64,000 nt of DNA from Lewinellaceae bacterium (GCA_016716135.1 JADJWX010000002.1:124001-188000), one strand, 5' to 3'. Counted from the stretch's first letter, positions 44,293-53,445 are shown. Numbers and translations: made by a program. The notes: generated by a model not told the origin, from the letters alone.

Positions 44293-46419
44293 ATGAAAAA
44301 AACACCCGCACTCCTGTTTTTTGCTCTGCTCACCCTTGCCACCCAAGCCCAAAACAACTACACCGAAGCCATCCAGCAAGGCGATGCCGCCCTGCGCCGC
44401 GGGCAGTTCAAAACGGCTATCAACAAATATTTTGCTGCGGAGGCTTTTGACCCCTCGAAGAAGGCGGTGGTGCAGGGGAAGGTGAACAAGGCGTTTGATG
44501 CGATTGAAGCCCTGCGTGACAATGAAGCCCGGGCTAAACAGCAGGCCGAAGGCGCTTTGGCTCAGGTGAAAGCCGAACAGGAAAAAACCCAAAGGGCCCT
44601 GATTGAAGCCGAGCAGGCCAAAAACGATGCACTGAAAGCGCAGGCCGCCACCCAGCAAGCCCTTGCGGAAACCGAAAAAGCTAAAAATGACGTACAAGCC
44701 GCTCTGGCTAAAGCGGATAAACTGATCAATGCCTTTTACTTTTATGAAGACCGGTTTGCACTGGCCTTTAATAACGGCCAGTTTTATTTTATTGATAAAA
44801 ACGGCGACGAGGTGCCCAAACTGCGGCGTTGGGAAAAAGCCGAGCAGTTTGGCTACCGGGGCTTTGCCAAAGTAACCGACCTGGGAAAAACATTCCTCCT
44901 GGATACTATGGGAAAAATCTATCCGGCGGCCTTTGATATAGACGATTTGAATGCGGAAGTTACCGCCTTGGACCTGACGGGGAAACAATTGGATCAACTG
45001 CCCAAAAAAGTTTTTCAAAACCACCAGTTGCAGATATTGTTGCTGGATAACAATAACCTGACAAGCCTGCCCCCCGAAATTGGCAAATTAAAGGAACTAG
45101 TCGTACTCGTTGCTAGCAACCTGTCAACCATAGGCGGGAACAACCGGATAGCCATATTGCCCCCTGAAATCGGGCAACTGAAAAACCTTCGGCTGCTTGA
45201 CCTGACCTCTAACCAATTGACAACCCTGCCTCAGCAAATAGGCGGCTTAGCCAACCTGGCAAGCCTAGACCTTAGAAATAATAAACTGACTGGCTTGCCT
45301 CCCGAAATCGGGCAACTGAAAAACCTGACGGATCTGGATCTGGGCGGTAATAAGTTAACCGGGTTGCCGCTTGAATTCTGGAATCTGACCAGGCTGGTCA
45401 ATCTTGACATTTCGTTTAACGACCTGGACCAACTACACAACGATATTCAGGCATTTACGAAACTTGAATCGTTGAATTTGGATTTTAATGAATTGACTGT
45501 TTTGCCAAGTACATTTGCTACGTTAGGTCGGTTGAAGATGCTCAAATTATCTTTTAACGGGTTGAGTACTCTGCCGCTGGAAATTGAAAGCCTGAAAAAT
45601 CTGACACATCTGGCTCTGAGTGGCAACGCGATTCGTAAACTTCCGGAGTCAATCGGCTACCTGGAAAACCTGATCGTACTGGATTTGAGTACAAATTACA
45701 TTGAGAAACTGCCGAACAGCTTTTCAGGATTGAAAAGTTTGACCGAACTGCATTTGGGAATAAGCCCCAGTTTGGATGTTGAAACGGCAGCGCAAAGTAT
45801 TCAAGCATTGGAGGGTATCCAAACGCTGCACTTGGATCTCAGGGGTTTTTCCAAACTTCCACCGGGAATAGAAAAACTGCAAAGGTTAACCGACCTGGAT
45901 TTGAGTTATAACCCCAAGATGGTTTTTTCCGCAATCCTGCCCTTGTTAGGAGAACTGGCAAACCTTAGAGTACTCAGTTTACGAGGCAACAAATTAGATA
46001 GTCTGCCTCCGGAAATTGGTTTTTTGAAAAACCTGACCACCCTTTGGTTAGGCAACAACGGCCTGCGTGGGCTGCCCGATAATATCAGGGAATTAAAAAA
46101 ATTGGAAAGTCTTGGTTTAAGTGAGAATCCCGATTTAGATATGGACGGGATTTTGCCGTTATTGAGCGATTTGCCGAAACTAGATTATCTGGACCTCTCG
46201 AACAATAAGTTACACCGCCTGCCCGAAGGATTTGGCAAATTGAAAAACCTGGTAGGCCTGAGTTTATCCGGCAACCCGGATTTGGACCTTAACCAGGCCG
46301 CCCGGGAATTGCAGCAACTTGAACAGTTGTTCTCAATTTATTTTTCGCAAAGTAATGTCTCAACAGCTGATCAGGAAAAACTTCGCAAGCAGTTGCCAAA
46401 CTGCAGGATCATGTTTTAA
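44293..46419 (+). CDS. Exported LRR protein B, paralogue of A
   Basis: A 708-residue paralogue of LRR-A with the same order: signal peptide (MKKTPALLFFALLTLATQAQ), TPR-like pair, coiled coil lengthened by an extra Ala/Glu/Lys segment, WG-like segment ('QFYFIDKNGDEVPKLRRWEKAEQFGYRGFAKV') and about 19 LRRs, with the cap 'LPNCRIMF'. The first 60 codons after the signal are almost identical in DNA to LRR-A, while the LRRs differ strongly, which suggests gene conversion of the N-terminus and diversification of the LRRs. Its stop is 33 bp before the SIR2-like gene, so cotranscription is likely. The ligand is unknown. Confidence 0.92.
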   Translation: MKKTPALLFFALLTLATQAQNNYTEAIQQGDAALRRGQFKTAINKYFAAEAFDPSKKAVVQGKVNKAFDAIEALRDNEARAKQQAEGALAQVKAEQEKTQRALIEAEQAKNDALKAQAATQQALAETEKAKNDVQAALAKADKLINAFYFYEDRFALAFNNGQFYFIDKNGDEVPKLRRWEKAEQFGYRGFAKVTDLGKTFLLDTMGKIYPAAFDIDDLNAEVTALDLTGKQLDQLPKKVFQNHQLQILLLDNNNLTSLPPEIGKLKELVVLVASNLSTIGGNNRIAILPPEIGQLKNLRLLDLTSNQLTTLPQQIGGLANLASLDLRNNKLTGLPPEIGQLKNLTDLDLGGNKLTGLPLEFWNLTRLVNLDISFNDLDQLHNDIQAFTKLESLNLDFNELTVLPSTFATLGRLKMLKLSFNGLSTLPLEIESLKNLTHLALSGNAIRKLPESIGYLENLIVLDLSTNYIEKLPNSFSGLKSLTELHLGISPSLDVETAAQSIQALEGIQTLHLDLRGFSKLPPGIEKLQRLTDLDLSYNPKMVFSAILPLLGELANLRVLSLRGNKLDSLPPEIGFLKNLTTLWLGNNGLRGLPDNIRELKKLESLGLSENPDLDMDGILPLLSDLPKLDYLDLSNNKLHRLPEGFGKLKNLVGLSLSGNPDLDLNQAARELQQLEQLFSIYFSQSNVSTADQEKLRKQLPNCRIMF

Positions 46420-46452
46420 TATATCATCAAATTACAATTTCATACCACCACC

Positions 46453-47592
46453 ATGCCACCAACCACCACCGCACCCCTCACCCAGGTAAAATGGGACGAC
46501 GTGCTCGACACCCTCGACGCCCAGCGCTGCGTGCTCTTCCTCGGCAGCGGCGCCCTGCCTGCTCCCGGCGGCGGCGACATCGACACCGCGCTCGGCCAAT
46601 GGCTCGACGCCGCCAATCCCGAGCATCCGCACATCCAGGTGTACAACCCCGACGGTTTTTTGCTGCTCCGCAAACAGCGTTTCCGCCGCCACGTGGTGGC
46701 GAATATGAAGGAATTTTACAGCCAGCCGTTTCCCGAGGCCGAAACGTTGTTCAGCCGCATCGCCCGCCTGCCTTTTTCGATGGTGGTTACCCTCACGCCC
46801 GACAACATCCTGGCGCGTACGTTCGACGTGCTGGGGCTCGACTACCAGCCCGATTTTTACTTCCGCAACCGCAAAGCCGGCGACCAGTTTGAAAAACCCA
46901 GCCGCAACAAACCGCTGCTGTATAACCTCCTGGGCAACATCGAAGAACCCGAAAGCCTCGTGCTCACCCACGGCGATTTTTTCGACTACCTCGAATCCGT
47001 CTTTCGCGGCAACAGCATGAACCCCGAACTCAAAGACGAACTGGAAAGCATGGAGCGCTACATTTTCCTGGGCCTGCCCTACGAGAAATGGTACTTCCAA
47101 CTCCTGCTCCGCGTGCTTTCGCTGCACTCCGACAAACTCAAGGAGATCGAACGGCTCGCCCTGAAAGAATTTGAAGACCCCCGCCTGCACAAAATTTACA
47201 CCGAGGAGTTCAAAATCGAGTTTTTCCCCGCCAGTGCCGAGGAGTTTATTGCCGAACTCTACCAGCGCTGCGACGCCGACGGTATGCTCAAAACCCTGCC
47301 CGCCACCGACCCCGCCGAAGCTGCCATTCCTGACCCCACGGCCGAACAACTCGAAAACCTGTTGGCAGAAGCCAAAACCGACGAAGCGATGCTGCACCTG
47401 AAAGTTTTCCTCGACCGGCGCAAACCCCGCAGCTACGCCCTGGCCAATGCGCTCGTGGTGCTGCGCAACCGCCGCAACCTGCTCCGCCAGCGCGAACTGC
47501 GCGGCACCATCGATTCGCGCGATGCCTCGGTGGAAAACAACCAAATTGTGGAGCAACTGCTGGCGCTGATTGCCCAGGCCCAAACCCTCTGA
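46453..47592 (+). CDS. SIR2-like domain protein with C-terminal effector-associated domain (EAD11-like)
   Basis: A 379-residue cytoplasmic protein. Residues about 14-190 form a SIR2-like fold: 'RCVLFLGSGALPAPGG' (Gly31-Ser-Gly33 NAD loop), 'MVVTLTPDNILARTFD' (Asn118, the T-x-N motif equivalent) and 'PLLYNLLGNIEEPESLVLTHGDFFDYL'. In the family the last block normally reads KLHG, with the catalytic His; here it is NLLG. Residues about 298-379 ('EQLENLLAEAKTDEAMLHLKVFL... LRNRRNLLRQRELRGTIDSRDASVENNQIVEQLLALI') match the effector-associated domain type 11, an adaptor that couples effectors to STAND or caspase partners. Five base pairs separate it from the nSTAND1 gene. It is a likely NAD-linked effector in a conflict system; the domain calls come from motif memory, not a search. 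Confidence 0.8.
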   Translation: MPPTTTAPLTQVKWDDVLDTLDAQRCVLFLGSGALPAPGGGDIDTALGQWLDAANPEHPHIQVYNPDGFLLLRKQRFRRHVVANMKEFYSQPFPEAETLFSRIARLPFSMVVTLTPDNILARTFDVLGLDYQPDFYFRNRKAGDQFEKPSRNKPLLYNLLGNIEEPESLVLTHGDFFDYLESVFRGNSMNPELKDELESMERYIFLGLPYEKWYFQLLLRVLSLHSDKLKEIERLALKEFEDPRLHKIYTEEFKIEFFPASAEEFIAELYQRCDADGMLKTLPATDPAEAAIPDPTAEQLENLLAEAKTDEAMLHLKVFLDRRKPRSYALANALVVLRNRRNLLRQRELRGTIDSRDASVENNQIVEQLLALIAQAQTL

Positions 47593-47597
47593 ACGCC

Positions 47598-49340
47598 ATG
47601 GCAAACGAAACGAAAAAGCAATCCGCACCGCCGCGCCAGTACCGCTACCCCGGTGTCACGCCCTTCACCACCGAGCAAAGCAGCGTCTTTTTTGGCCGCC
47701 AGCGCGATACCGACGAACTCTACCGCCTCATCCGCCGCGAGCCACTGGTGGTGCTCTACGGCAAAAGTGGCTTGGGTAAAAGTTCGCTCATCAACGCCGG
47801 CATCATCCCCCGTTGCCGGCAGGAGGGCAGCCACAGCCCCATCATCGTGCGCTTCGGCGCCTGGACGGAAGTTGAATCCACCTCGCCGCTTGAAGCCACT
47901 AAAATGGCGCTCACCGGTGGCAAAGCGACAAGCAGTTTCTTGGATCGCCTGTTGCCCGACGACAACTCGCTCTGGGCCTGCGCCAAAAGCCGCCAGCTGG
48001 CTGCCCCGGCAGCTCCGGAGCGCCCGCTCCTGCTGTTCGACCAGTTTGAAGAGTTGTTCAGCTATCCGGAAGCGGAAATCGCCGCTTTTCTGAGCGACCT
48101 CGCCGAACTGCTCAATACCGGCATTCCCCTGCGTTTTCGCCGCATGGCCGAGTCCGACACCACGCTGACCGATGCCGACGAAGAGCGCCTCGAAGCCCCG
48201 CTGGATGCCCGCGTGGTGTTTGCCATCCGCTCCGACCGCATGCACCTGCTCGACCGGCTCAAAGACCACCTGCCCATGGTGCTGCGCCATACGTTCGAGC
48301 TCAAGGCGCTTTCGCCAACCGACGCTGCCGACGCCATCGTGGAACCGGCACGCGCTGCGGGTGATTTCGCCACGGAAACGTTTGAATACAGTCCGGAAGC
48401 CCTCACGGCCTTGCTGAGCTACCTCGCCGACGAGCAGGACAAGGAAGGCCGCGTGGAAGGCATCCTGCTCCAGATGCTCTGCGAGCACTACGAACGCAAA
48501 CTGGTCGAAGGCAAGAGCTTGCGCCGGCTCGAGCAGCAGCACACCGGCAACCCCGACCAGGTGGTCCAGCAGTACTACGAAGAAAAAATACAGGTGTTGC
48601 CTGCTGACCAGCAGTTGCCCGCCCGCCGCCTCATCGAAGACGGCCTGGTGTCGGAAGGCGAAGCCATGCGCCTCAGCCTGCACGAGAGTTTTATCATCCA
48701 GGAGTTTGGTGCAGACAAAACACTGCTCGAGCAGTTGGTCGACAGCCGTCTGCTGCGCTCCGAGCCCTTCCTCCGCGGCGGCTACACCTACGAGCTTTCC
48801 CACGACCGCCTGGTGCCGCCCGTGCTCAAAGCCCGCGGCCAACGCCGCGAAGAAGAAGCCCGCCTCGAAGCGGCGCGCCTCGAAACCGAGCGCCAGCGCA
48901 AACTCGAAGAAGCCCAGCGGCAGGCCGAGCAGGAGCGGCAGTTGCGCCAGCAAGCCCAGGCCGGCGAGCGCCGCGCCCGCCAACGCACCCGGTTGGCAGC
49001 CGGGGTGTCGGCAGTGGCGCTGGTGTTGGCGGCCGTTGCATTTTGGAGTTATTCGGAGGCCCAGCGTCAGGCCGATATTGCGACGGAAAAAAGTGTGGAG
49101 GCGGAGGCAAATCGAAAGAATGCCCAGGAGGCCTTGGATAAATTCATCGCCGAACAAGCCGCCAAATCCCGGCTGGAATTCAACAACAAGGAAGCCCGGG
49201 CCAATACCATCCTCAGCGCCGGTGGTTGTCCGCAGGATTTGCTGATTGACCTGAAGGGAATTGCCGACAGCCACCCGGACAGTGTAAAGCTGCGGGAGCG
49301 GTTGCAGGTGTTGCGGGCCAAAAATTTGAATTGCAGATGA
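47598..49340 (+). CDS. Membrane-anchored nSTAND1-type NTPase
   Basis: A 580-residue STAND NTPase. 'VTPFTTEQSSVFFGRQRDTDELYRLI' precedes Walker A 'GKSGLGKSS' (residues 55-63); Walker B is 'LLLFDQFEELF' (about 144-154), followed by 'VVFAIRSDRMHLL' (sensor) and the winged-helix part ending 'YELSHDRLVPPVLKA', the typical HD motif of nSTAND1. Then come a charged coiled coil (about 415-465), one TM helix 'LAAGVSAVALVLAAVAFWSY' (466-485), a second coiled coil and a unique 40-residue end with Cys544 and Cys579. By the positive-inside rule the NTPase would be cytoplasmic and the tail periplasmic. No WD40 or TPR sensor is fused. It lies 5 bp after the SIR2-like gene, so the two form a pair. Confidence 0.88.
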   Translation: MANETKKQSAPPRQYRYPGVTPFTTEQSSVFFGRQRDTDELYRLIRREPLVVLYGKSGLGKSSLINAGIIPRCRQEGSHSPIIVRFGAWTEVESTSPLEATKMALTGGKATSSFLDRLLPDDNSLWACAKSRQLAAPAAPERPLLLFDQFEELFSYPEAEIAAFLSDLAELLNTGIPLRFRRMAESDTTLTDADEERLEAPLDARVVFAIRSDRMHLLDRLKDHLPMVLRHTFELKALSPTDAADAIVEPARAAGDFATETFEYSPEALTALLSYLADEQDKEGRVEGILLQMLCEHYERKLVEGKSLRRLEQQHTGNPDQVVQQYYEEKIQVLPADQQLPARRLIEDGLVSEGEAMRLSLHESFIIQEFGADKTLLEQLVDSRLLRSEPFLRGGYTYELSHDRLVPPVLKARGQRREEEARLEAARLETERQRKLEEAQRQAEQERQLRQQAQAGERRARQRTRLAAGVSAVALVLAAVAFWSYSEAQRQADIATEKSVEAEANRKNAQEALDKFIAEQAAKSRLEFNNKEARANTILSAGGCPQDLLIDLKGIADSHPDSVKLRERLQVLRAKNLNCR

Positions 49341-49658
49341 TGGCCTGTGTCAAAGAATATTCGACCTCTCCGAGGTCGCGTTCATCGCGGAGATAATCGT
49401 TCTACAAATATGTGACCTCTCCGAGGTCTGTGATTTTGCACCACCAATGACCGCGTTATTGATCGGACAATTGTAGAAAAGACGAATTCCCAAAACAACT
49501 GACCTCGGAGAGGTCACATATTTATAGCCAAAACAAGCCCTATACAAACCGACCTCGGAGAGGTCGCATATTTGTAGAAATGGAACCGCCCCACATTGCA
49601 ACCGACCTCGGAGAGGTCGAATAACCAACACCGTTAAAATCAAACATCTCCCCTAAAC

Positions 49659-49871
49659 ATGGCCGACGTATTTTCTCAAATTTATATCCAAACTGTTTTT
49701 GCCGTCAAAAACCGCCAGGCGCTAATTCACCCGGAATGGGAAGATGAACTTCAGCGGTATATTACCGGGATTGTCGAAAACCGCGGACACAAAATGCTGG
49801 CTATCGGTGAGATGCCAGATCATCAGCATTTATGTGTCGGGCTGAAACCAGCAGCGTGGCCGATTATTTGA
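49659..49871 (+). pseudogene. Truncated RAYT copy 1 (locus 2)
   Basis: A 70-residue ORF identical in its first part to the intact transposase at 50331 (MADVFSQIYIQTVFAVKNRQALI... 'DHQHL' HUH site kept). After 'CVGLKPA' it jumps to other sequence and stops in a degenerate palindrome (49869-49883), so the catalytic Tyr helix is missing. It is non-functional as a nuclease. The same junction is found in copy 2, so the truncation happened before the tandem duplication. Confidence 0.85.
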
Positions 49872-50008
49872 CCTCTTCAAGGTCCGTGGCTTTACCCTGC
49901 TGCGACCTCGGAGAGGTCAAATATTTGTAGAAATTATCCGACCACCAATGCTGCGACCTCGTAGAGGTCGAATAACCAACACCGTTAAAATCAAACATCT
50001 CCCTAAAC

Positions 50009-50200
50009 ATGGCCGACGTATTTTCTCAATTTACATCCAACTGTTTTTGCCGTAAAAACCGCCGGCACTAATTCCCGGAATGGGAAGATGAACTGCGGTA
50101 TATTCCGGGATTGTCGAAACGCGGATAAGTGCTGGCTTCGGGGGTGCCAGATCATCAGCATTTATGTGTCGGGCGAAACCAGCAGCGGGCGATTATTTGA
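50009..50200 (+). pseudogene. Truncated and deletion-scarred RAYT copy 2 (locus 2)
   Basis: It has the same start, leader and truncation point as copy 1. Compared with it, the copy lacks about 30 nt, removed as many separate 1-5 nt losses with almost no substitutions (unit length 321 against 351). The reading frame is destroyed within the first 15 codons. The pattern suggests either sequencing error in a repeat or, less likely, unusual decay. Confidence 0.8.
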
Positions 50201-50330
50201 CTCTCCAAGGTCCGTGGCTCCTGCGACCTCGGAGAGGTCAAATATTTGTAGAAATTATCCGACCACCAATGCTGCGACCTCGTAGAGGTCGAATAACCAA
50301 CACCGTTAAAATCAAACATCTCCCCTAAAC

Positions 50331-50798
50331 ATGGCCGACGTATTTTCTCAAATTTACATCCAGACTGTTTTTGCCGTTAAAAACCGCCAGGCACTAATTC
50401 ACCCGGAATGGGAAGATGAACTTCAGCGGTATATTACCGGGATTGTCGAAAACCGCGGACATAAAATGCTGGCTATCGGTGGGATGCCAGATCATCAGCA
50501 TTTATTTATCGGCCTTAAACCAGCAGAATCGATCGCCGACTTGGTCCGTGAAATAAAAAAGTCGAGCAACGAATTCATTAAGGCCAAACGCTTTTCGCCC
50601 TTTGCTTTTGAATGGCAGGCAGGCTACGGTGCTTTTTCATATAGCCGCTCTCATGTAGATGCTGTTTGCCGCTATATTTTGAATCAAAAAGCGCATCACT
50701 CGAAACGTACATTCGAGGAAGAGTTTCTGAAAATTTTACAGGATTTTGAAGTTGAAATTGGCAAAAAGAATATGTTTGATTTTTTCATGCCGGACTAG
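50331..50798 (+). CDS. REP-associated tyrosine transposase (RAYT, Y1/IS200-like), locus 2
   Basis: A 155-residue Y1 transposase: HUH site 'DHQHLFIGL' and catalytic Tyr in 'VCRYILNQKAHHSKRTFEEEF', followed by a short C-terminal helix and 'MFDFFMPD'. It is only distantly similar to the transposase at 4647, and its palindromes (GACCTC type) are entirely different, as expected if each RAYT recognises its own hairpin. The nearest palindrome ends 40 bp before the ATG. It sits between the STAND gene and LRR-C, inside the LRR island. No TnpB is present. Confidence 0.88.
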   Translation: MADVFSQIYIQTVFAVKNRQALIHPEWEDELQRYITGIVENRGHKMLAIGGMPDHQHLFIGLKPAESIADLVREIKKSSNEFIKAKRFSPFAFEWQAGYGAFSYSRSHVDAVCRYILNQKAHHSKRTFEEEFLKILQDFEVEIGKKNMFDFFMPD

Positions 50799-50869
50799 GG
50801 TGCTATCCCGCTCCAAAGTCGCCGCAATCCAGGCTCCGCCACCATTTGATTTTAAGCATTAGCAGACCA

Positions 50870-53439
50870 ATGAAATTAACTAAAATCCTTTTGCTCGCCT
50901 TAATCCCCCTAACTGCCCAGGCCCAAAACAACTACACCCAGGCGATCCAGCAAGGCGATGCCGCCCTGCGCCGGGGGGAGTACAAAACGGCGATAAAAAA
51001 ATACTTCGCGGCGGAAGCCTTTGATCCGTCAAAAAAGGACCTAGTACAGCGGAAGGTGGAAACGGTGTTTGATAAGATTGAGGCGCTGCGGGTGGAGGCG
51101 GAAAAGTCCAAGCAACAGGTACTGGTTGCGTTGGATCAGGTAAAGGCCGAGCAGGAAAAAACGGCAGCGGCCTTGGGAAAAGCCAACAAGTTGATTGATG
51201 CCTTTTATTTCTATGACGAAAAGTTTGCGCTGGCTTTTAAAGATGCGAACTACTACTTTATTGATAAAAACGGCGATCCGGTAACCAAACTTGGGCAATG
51301 GGAAACGGCAGAGCAATTTGACGGTCGCGGCTATGCTAAAGTTAAAAAGAGAGGCGACAATGCAAATTATCTGTTAGACACCTTGGGCAATAGGTATAAG
51401 GTTGCCTACCAAATCAATGAACTGGGGCCGGAAATCACCGCGCTGGATTTATCCGATAAACAATTAACCCAAATTCCTGAGGCGGTATTTCAACAGGCGC
51501 AATTAAAGGTTCTCTTGTTAAACAATAACAATTTAGCAAGCCTGCCCATTGAAATTGGGCGTTTAAGCAATTTGACCTGCCTGGATTTGTTTTCAAATCT
51601 AACAGTCCGACAATCGGCAATGGAAATTTGTTCCCTGGACTTGGACAATTGCGGGTATCCGACCGGCGCATTGAAAAATTTGCCCTGGACCTGAGAAACA
51701 ACCAATTGACAATTTTGCCGGCCGAAATCGGGCAGTTGAGCAATTTGACTCACCTGGAATTGGGTAATAATCAATTGACAATTTTGCCGGCCGAAATCGG
51801 GCAGTTAAGTAATTTGACTCACCTGGTTGGGTTATAATCAATTGGCAATTTTGCCGGCCGAAATCGGGCGTTTAGTAATTTGGTGCCTGGAATTGGGTAA
51901 TAATCAATTGGCAAGTTTGCCGGCTGAAATCGGCCAGTTGGGCAAGTTGACCTACCTGGAATTGAGTAATAATCAATTGGCAATTTTGCCGGCCGAAATC
52001 TGGCAATTGAACAATTTGACTTACCTGAATTTGAGCGAAAATCAATTGACAAGTTTGCCAGCCGAAATCGGGCAATTGAGCAGGTTGATTAGATTGAGTT
52101 TGTGGTCAAACCAATTAACAAGTTTGCCAGCCGAAATGGGCAGTTGCGCAAGTTGACCTACCTGAATTTGCGGTCCAATTGGCAATTTGCCGGCCGAAAT
52201 CGGGCGTTTAAGTAATTTGATCGCCAATTGGGTGGAAATCAATTTGCAAATTTGCCGGCTGAAATCTGGCAATTGAACATTGCCTCACTTGGATTTGGGT
52301 GGAAATCAATTAACAAATTTGCCGGCTGAAATCGGGCAATTGAGCAATTTGACCCACTTGGAATTGGGGGGAAATCAATTGGCAATTTTGCCGGCCCGAA
52401 ATCTGGCAATTGACAAATTTGCACCTGAATTTGCGTGAAAACCAATGCACTTTGCCGGGGAAATCTGGCAATTGAACAATTTGACTCACTTGGGATTGGG
52501 TTAAATCAATTGGCAATTTTGCCGGCCGAAATCAGGCAGTTGAAGTAATTTGATTTACCTGGGTTGGTGGAAATCAGTGGCAAGTTTGCCGGTTGAAATC
52601 TGGCAATTGAACAATTTGACTCACCTGGATTTGATACAAATCAATTGGCAATTTTGCCGGCCGAAATCGGGCAGTTGAGCAAGTTGATTAATTTGAATTT
52701 GTCGTCAAACCAATTAACAATTTTGCCGGCCGAAATCGGGCGTTTGAATAATTTAACTCATCTGTATTTGGGTGATAATCAATTGGCAAATTTGCCGGCC
52801 GAAATCGGGCAATTGAGTAATTTGACTGGTCTGTATTTGGGTTATAATCAATTGGCAATTTTGCCGGCCGAAATGGAGTTGGTAGCCGAAGCCTGGGCTA
52901 GAGTTAAATCAATTGCCAAGTTGCCAGCTGAAATCGGATAATTTGCAAAATTAAATTTGTTATACAACCTTATTCCCGAAGAAGAAATAAATGACAGGCA
53001 GAAAATTGCCAAATTGCCTCGTTGAATTTACCGGTATTAGAGTCTTTTTAAGGAATGTGCTTAAACGAAAAAAATTTCCCAAGGCCTATGAATTTCAGAA
53101 AAGGTTTTGATAAAGGATAGTACTGATTCCTACGATTGGCTCAGATTAAGTTATTGCGCTTTATTTGTCGGCAAACCTCTAGAAGCGATACAAGCTAGTC
53201 AAAAAACATTGGAACTGAATCCCCAAGCCGAGCGAGTAGAAACCAGCCTTGCATTTGGGTATCTGCTAAATGACCAGTGGCCGGATGCTGAAGCAATTTT
53301 CCAAAAGTGGAAGGGTAAACAATTTGCTGATAGTTCTCTTTCCTGTGAAGATGTGTTTATATCGGTTGTTGATGACCTCGAAGCCGCCGGCATCACTCAC
53401 CCCGATTTTGAAAAAGTGCGCAACCTGTTTTCAAAATAA
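50870..53439 (+). pseudogene. LRR protein C, paralogue with near-identical LRR array; frame broken many times
   Basis: The start at 50870 opens MKLTKILLLALIPLTAQAQ, followed by the same TPR-like, coiled-coil and WG-like module as LRR-A. The LRR part is spread over several frames (50870-51694, 51628-51837, 51827-52156, 52645-52941) and consists mainly of 69-bp units. The C-terminus (53107-53439, 'ALFVGKPLEAIQASQKTLELNPQAERVETSLAFGYLLNDQWPDAEAIFQKWKGK... THPDFEKVRNLF') is a TPR-like tail homologous to that of LRR-D. The deviations are losses of 1-6 nt concentrated in the central array, so the gene may be intact in the organism. If it is truly broken, it is a decaying donor of LRR sequence. Confidence 0.75.
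51715..52929 (+). repeat. Array of 18 near-identical 69-bp LRR units
   Basis: Unit starts (TTGCCGGCCGAAATC or close) at 51715, 51784, 51851, 51917, 51986, 52055, 52124, 52187, 52252, 52319, 52388, 52452, 52519, 52586, 52654, 52723, 52792 and 52861. Full units are 69 bp (23 codons, LPAEIGQLSNLTHLELGNNQL type). Nine spacings are 69; the other eight are 63-68, all between 51784 and 52654. No spacing is longer than 69. Confidence 0.92.
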
Positions 53440-53445
53440 ACAGCC

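Larger units (their letters stand above)
49363..50290. repeat. GACCTC-type palindromes (REP) of RAYT locus 2
   Basis: At least nine 15-bp palindromes with arm GACCTC and a 3-nt loop occur at 49363, 49414, 49501, 49551, 49604, 49903, 49955, 50225 and 50276. The first two have the opposite loop orientation (TCC instead of GGA), and two have GTA. A block of one palindrome plus transposase 5' end is repeated in tandem: the shared leader 'AACCAACACCGTTAAAATC' starts just after 49618, 49969 and 50290. Confidence 0.9.

Noticed and set aside
46432..49274. Long minus-strand ORFs over the SIR2-like and STAND genes
   Set aside because: His/Phe/Gly-rich shadow translations without domains; the plus-strand motifs (GSG loop, Walker A and B) are clear.
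46453..49340. Known Avs or Thoeris defence system
   Set aside because: The SIR2-like and STAND parts are separate proteins linked by an EAD-type adaptor, there is no TIR protein (Thoeris) and no large SIR2-STAND-TPR fusion (Avs type).
51715..52929. CRISPR array or minisatellite
   Set aside because: The 69-bp period is exactly 23 codons of LRR consensus in frame with LRR-C; it is coding repeat DNA.
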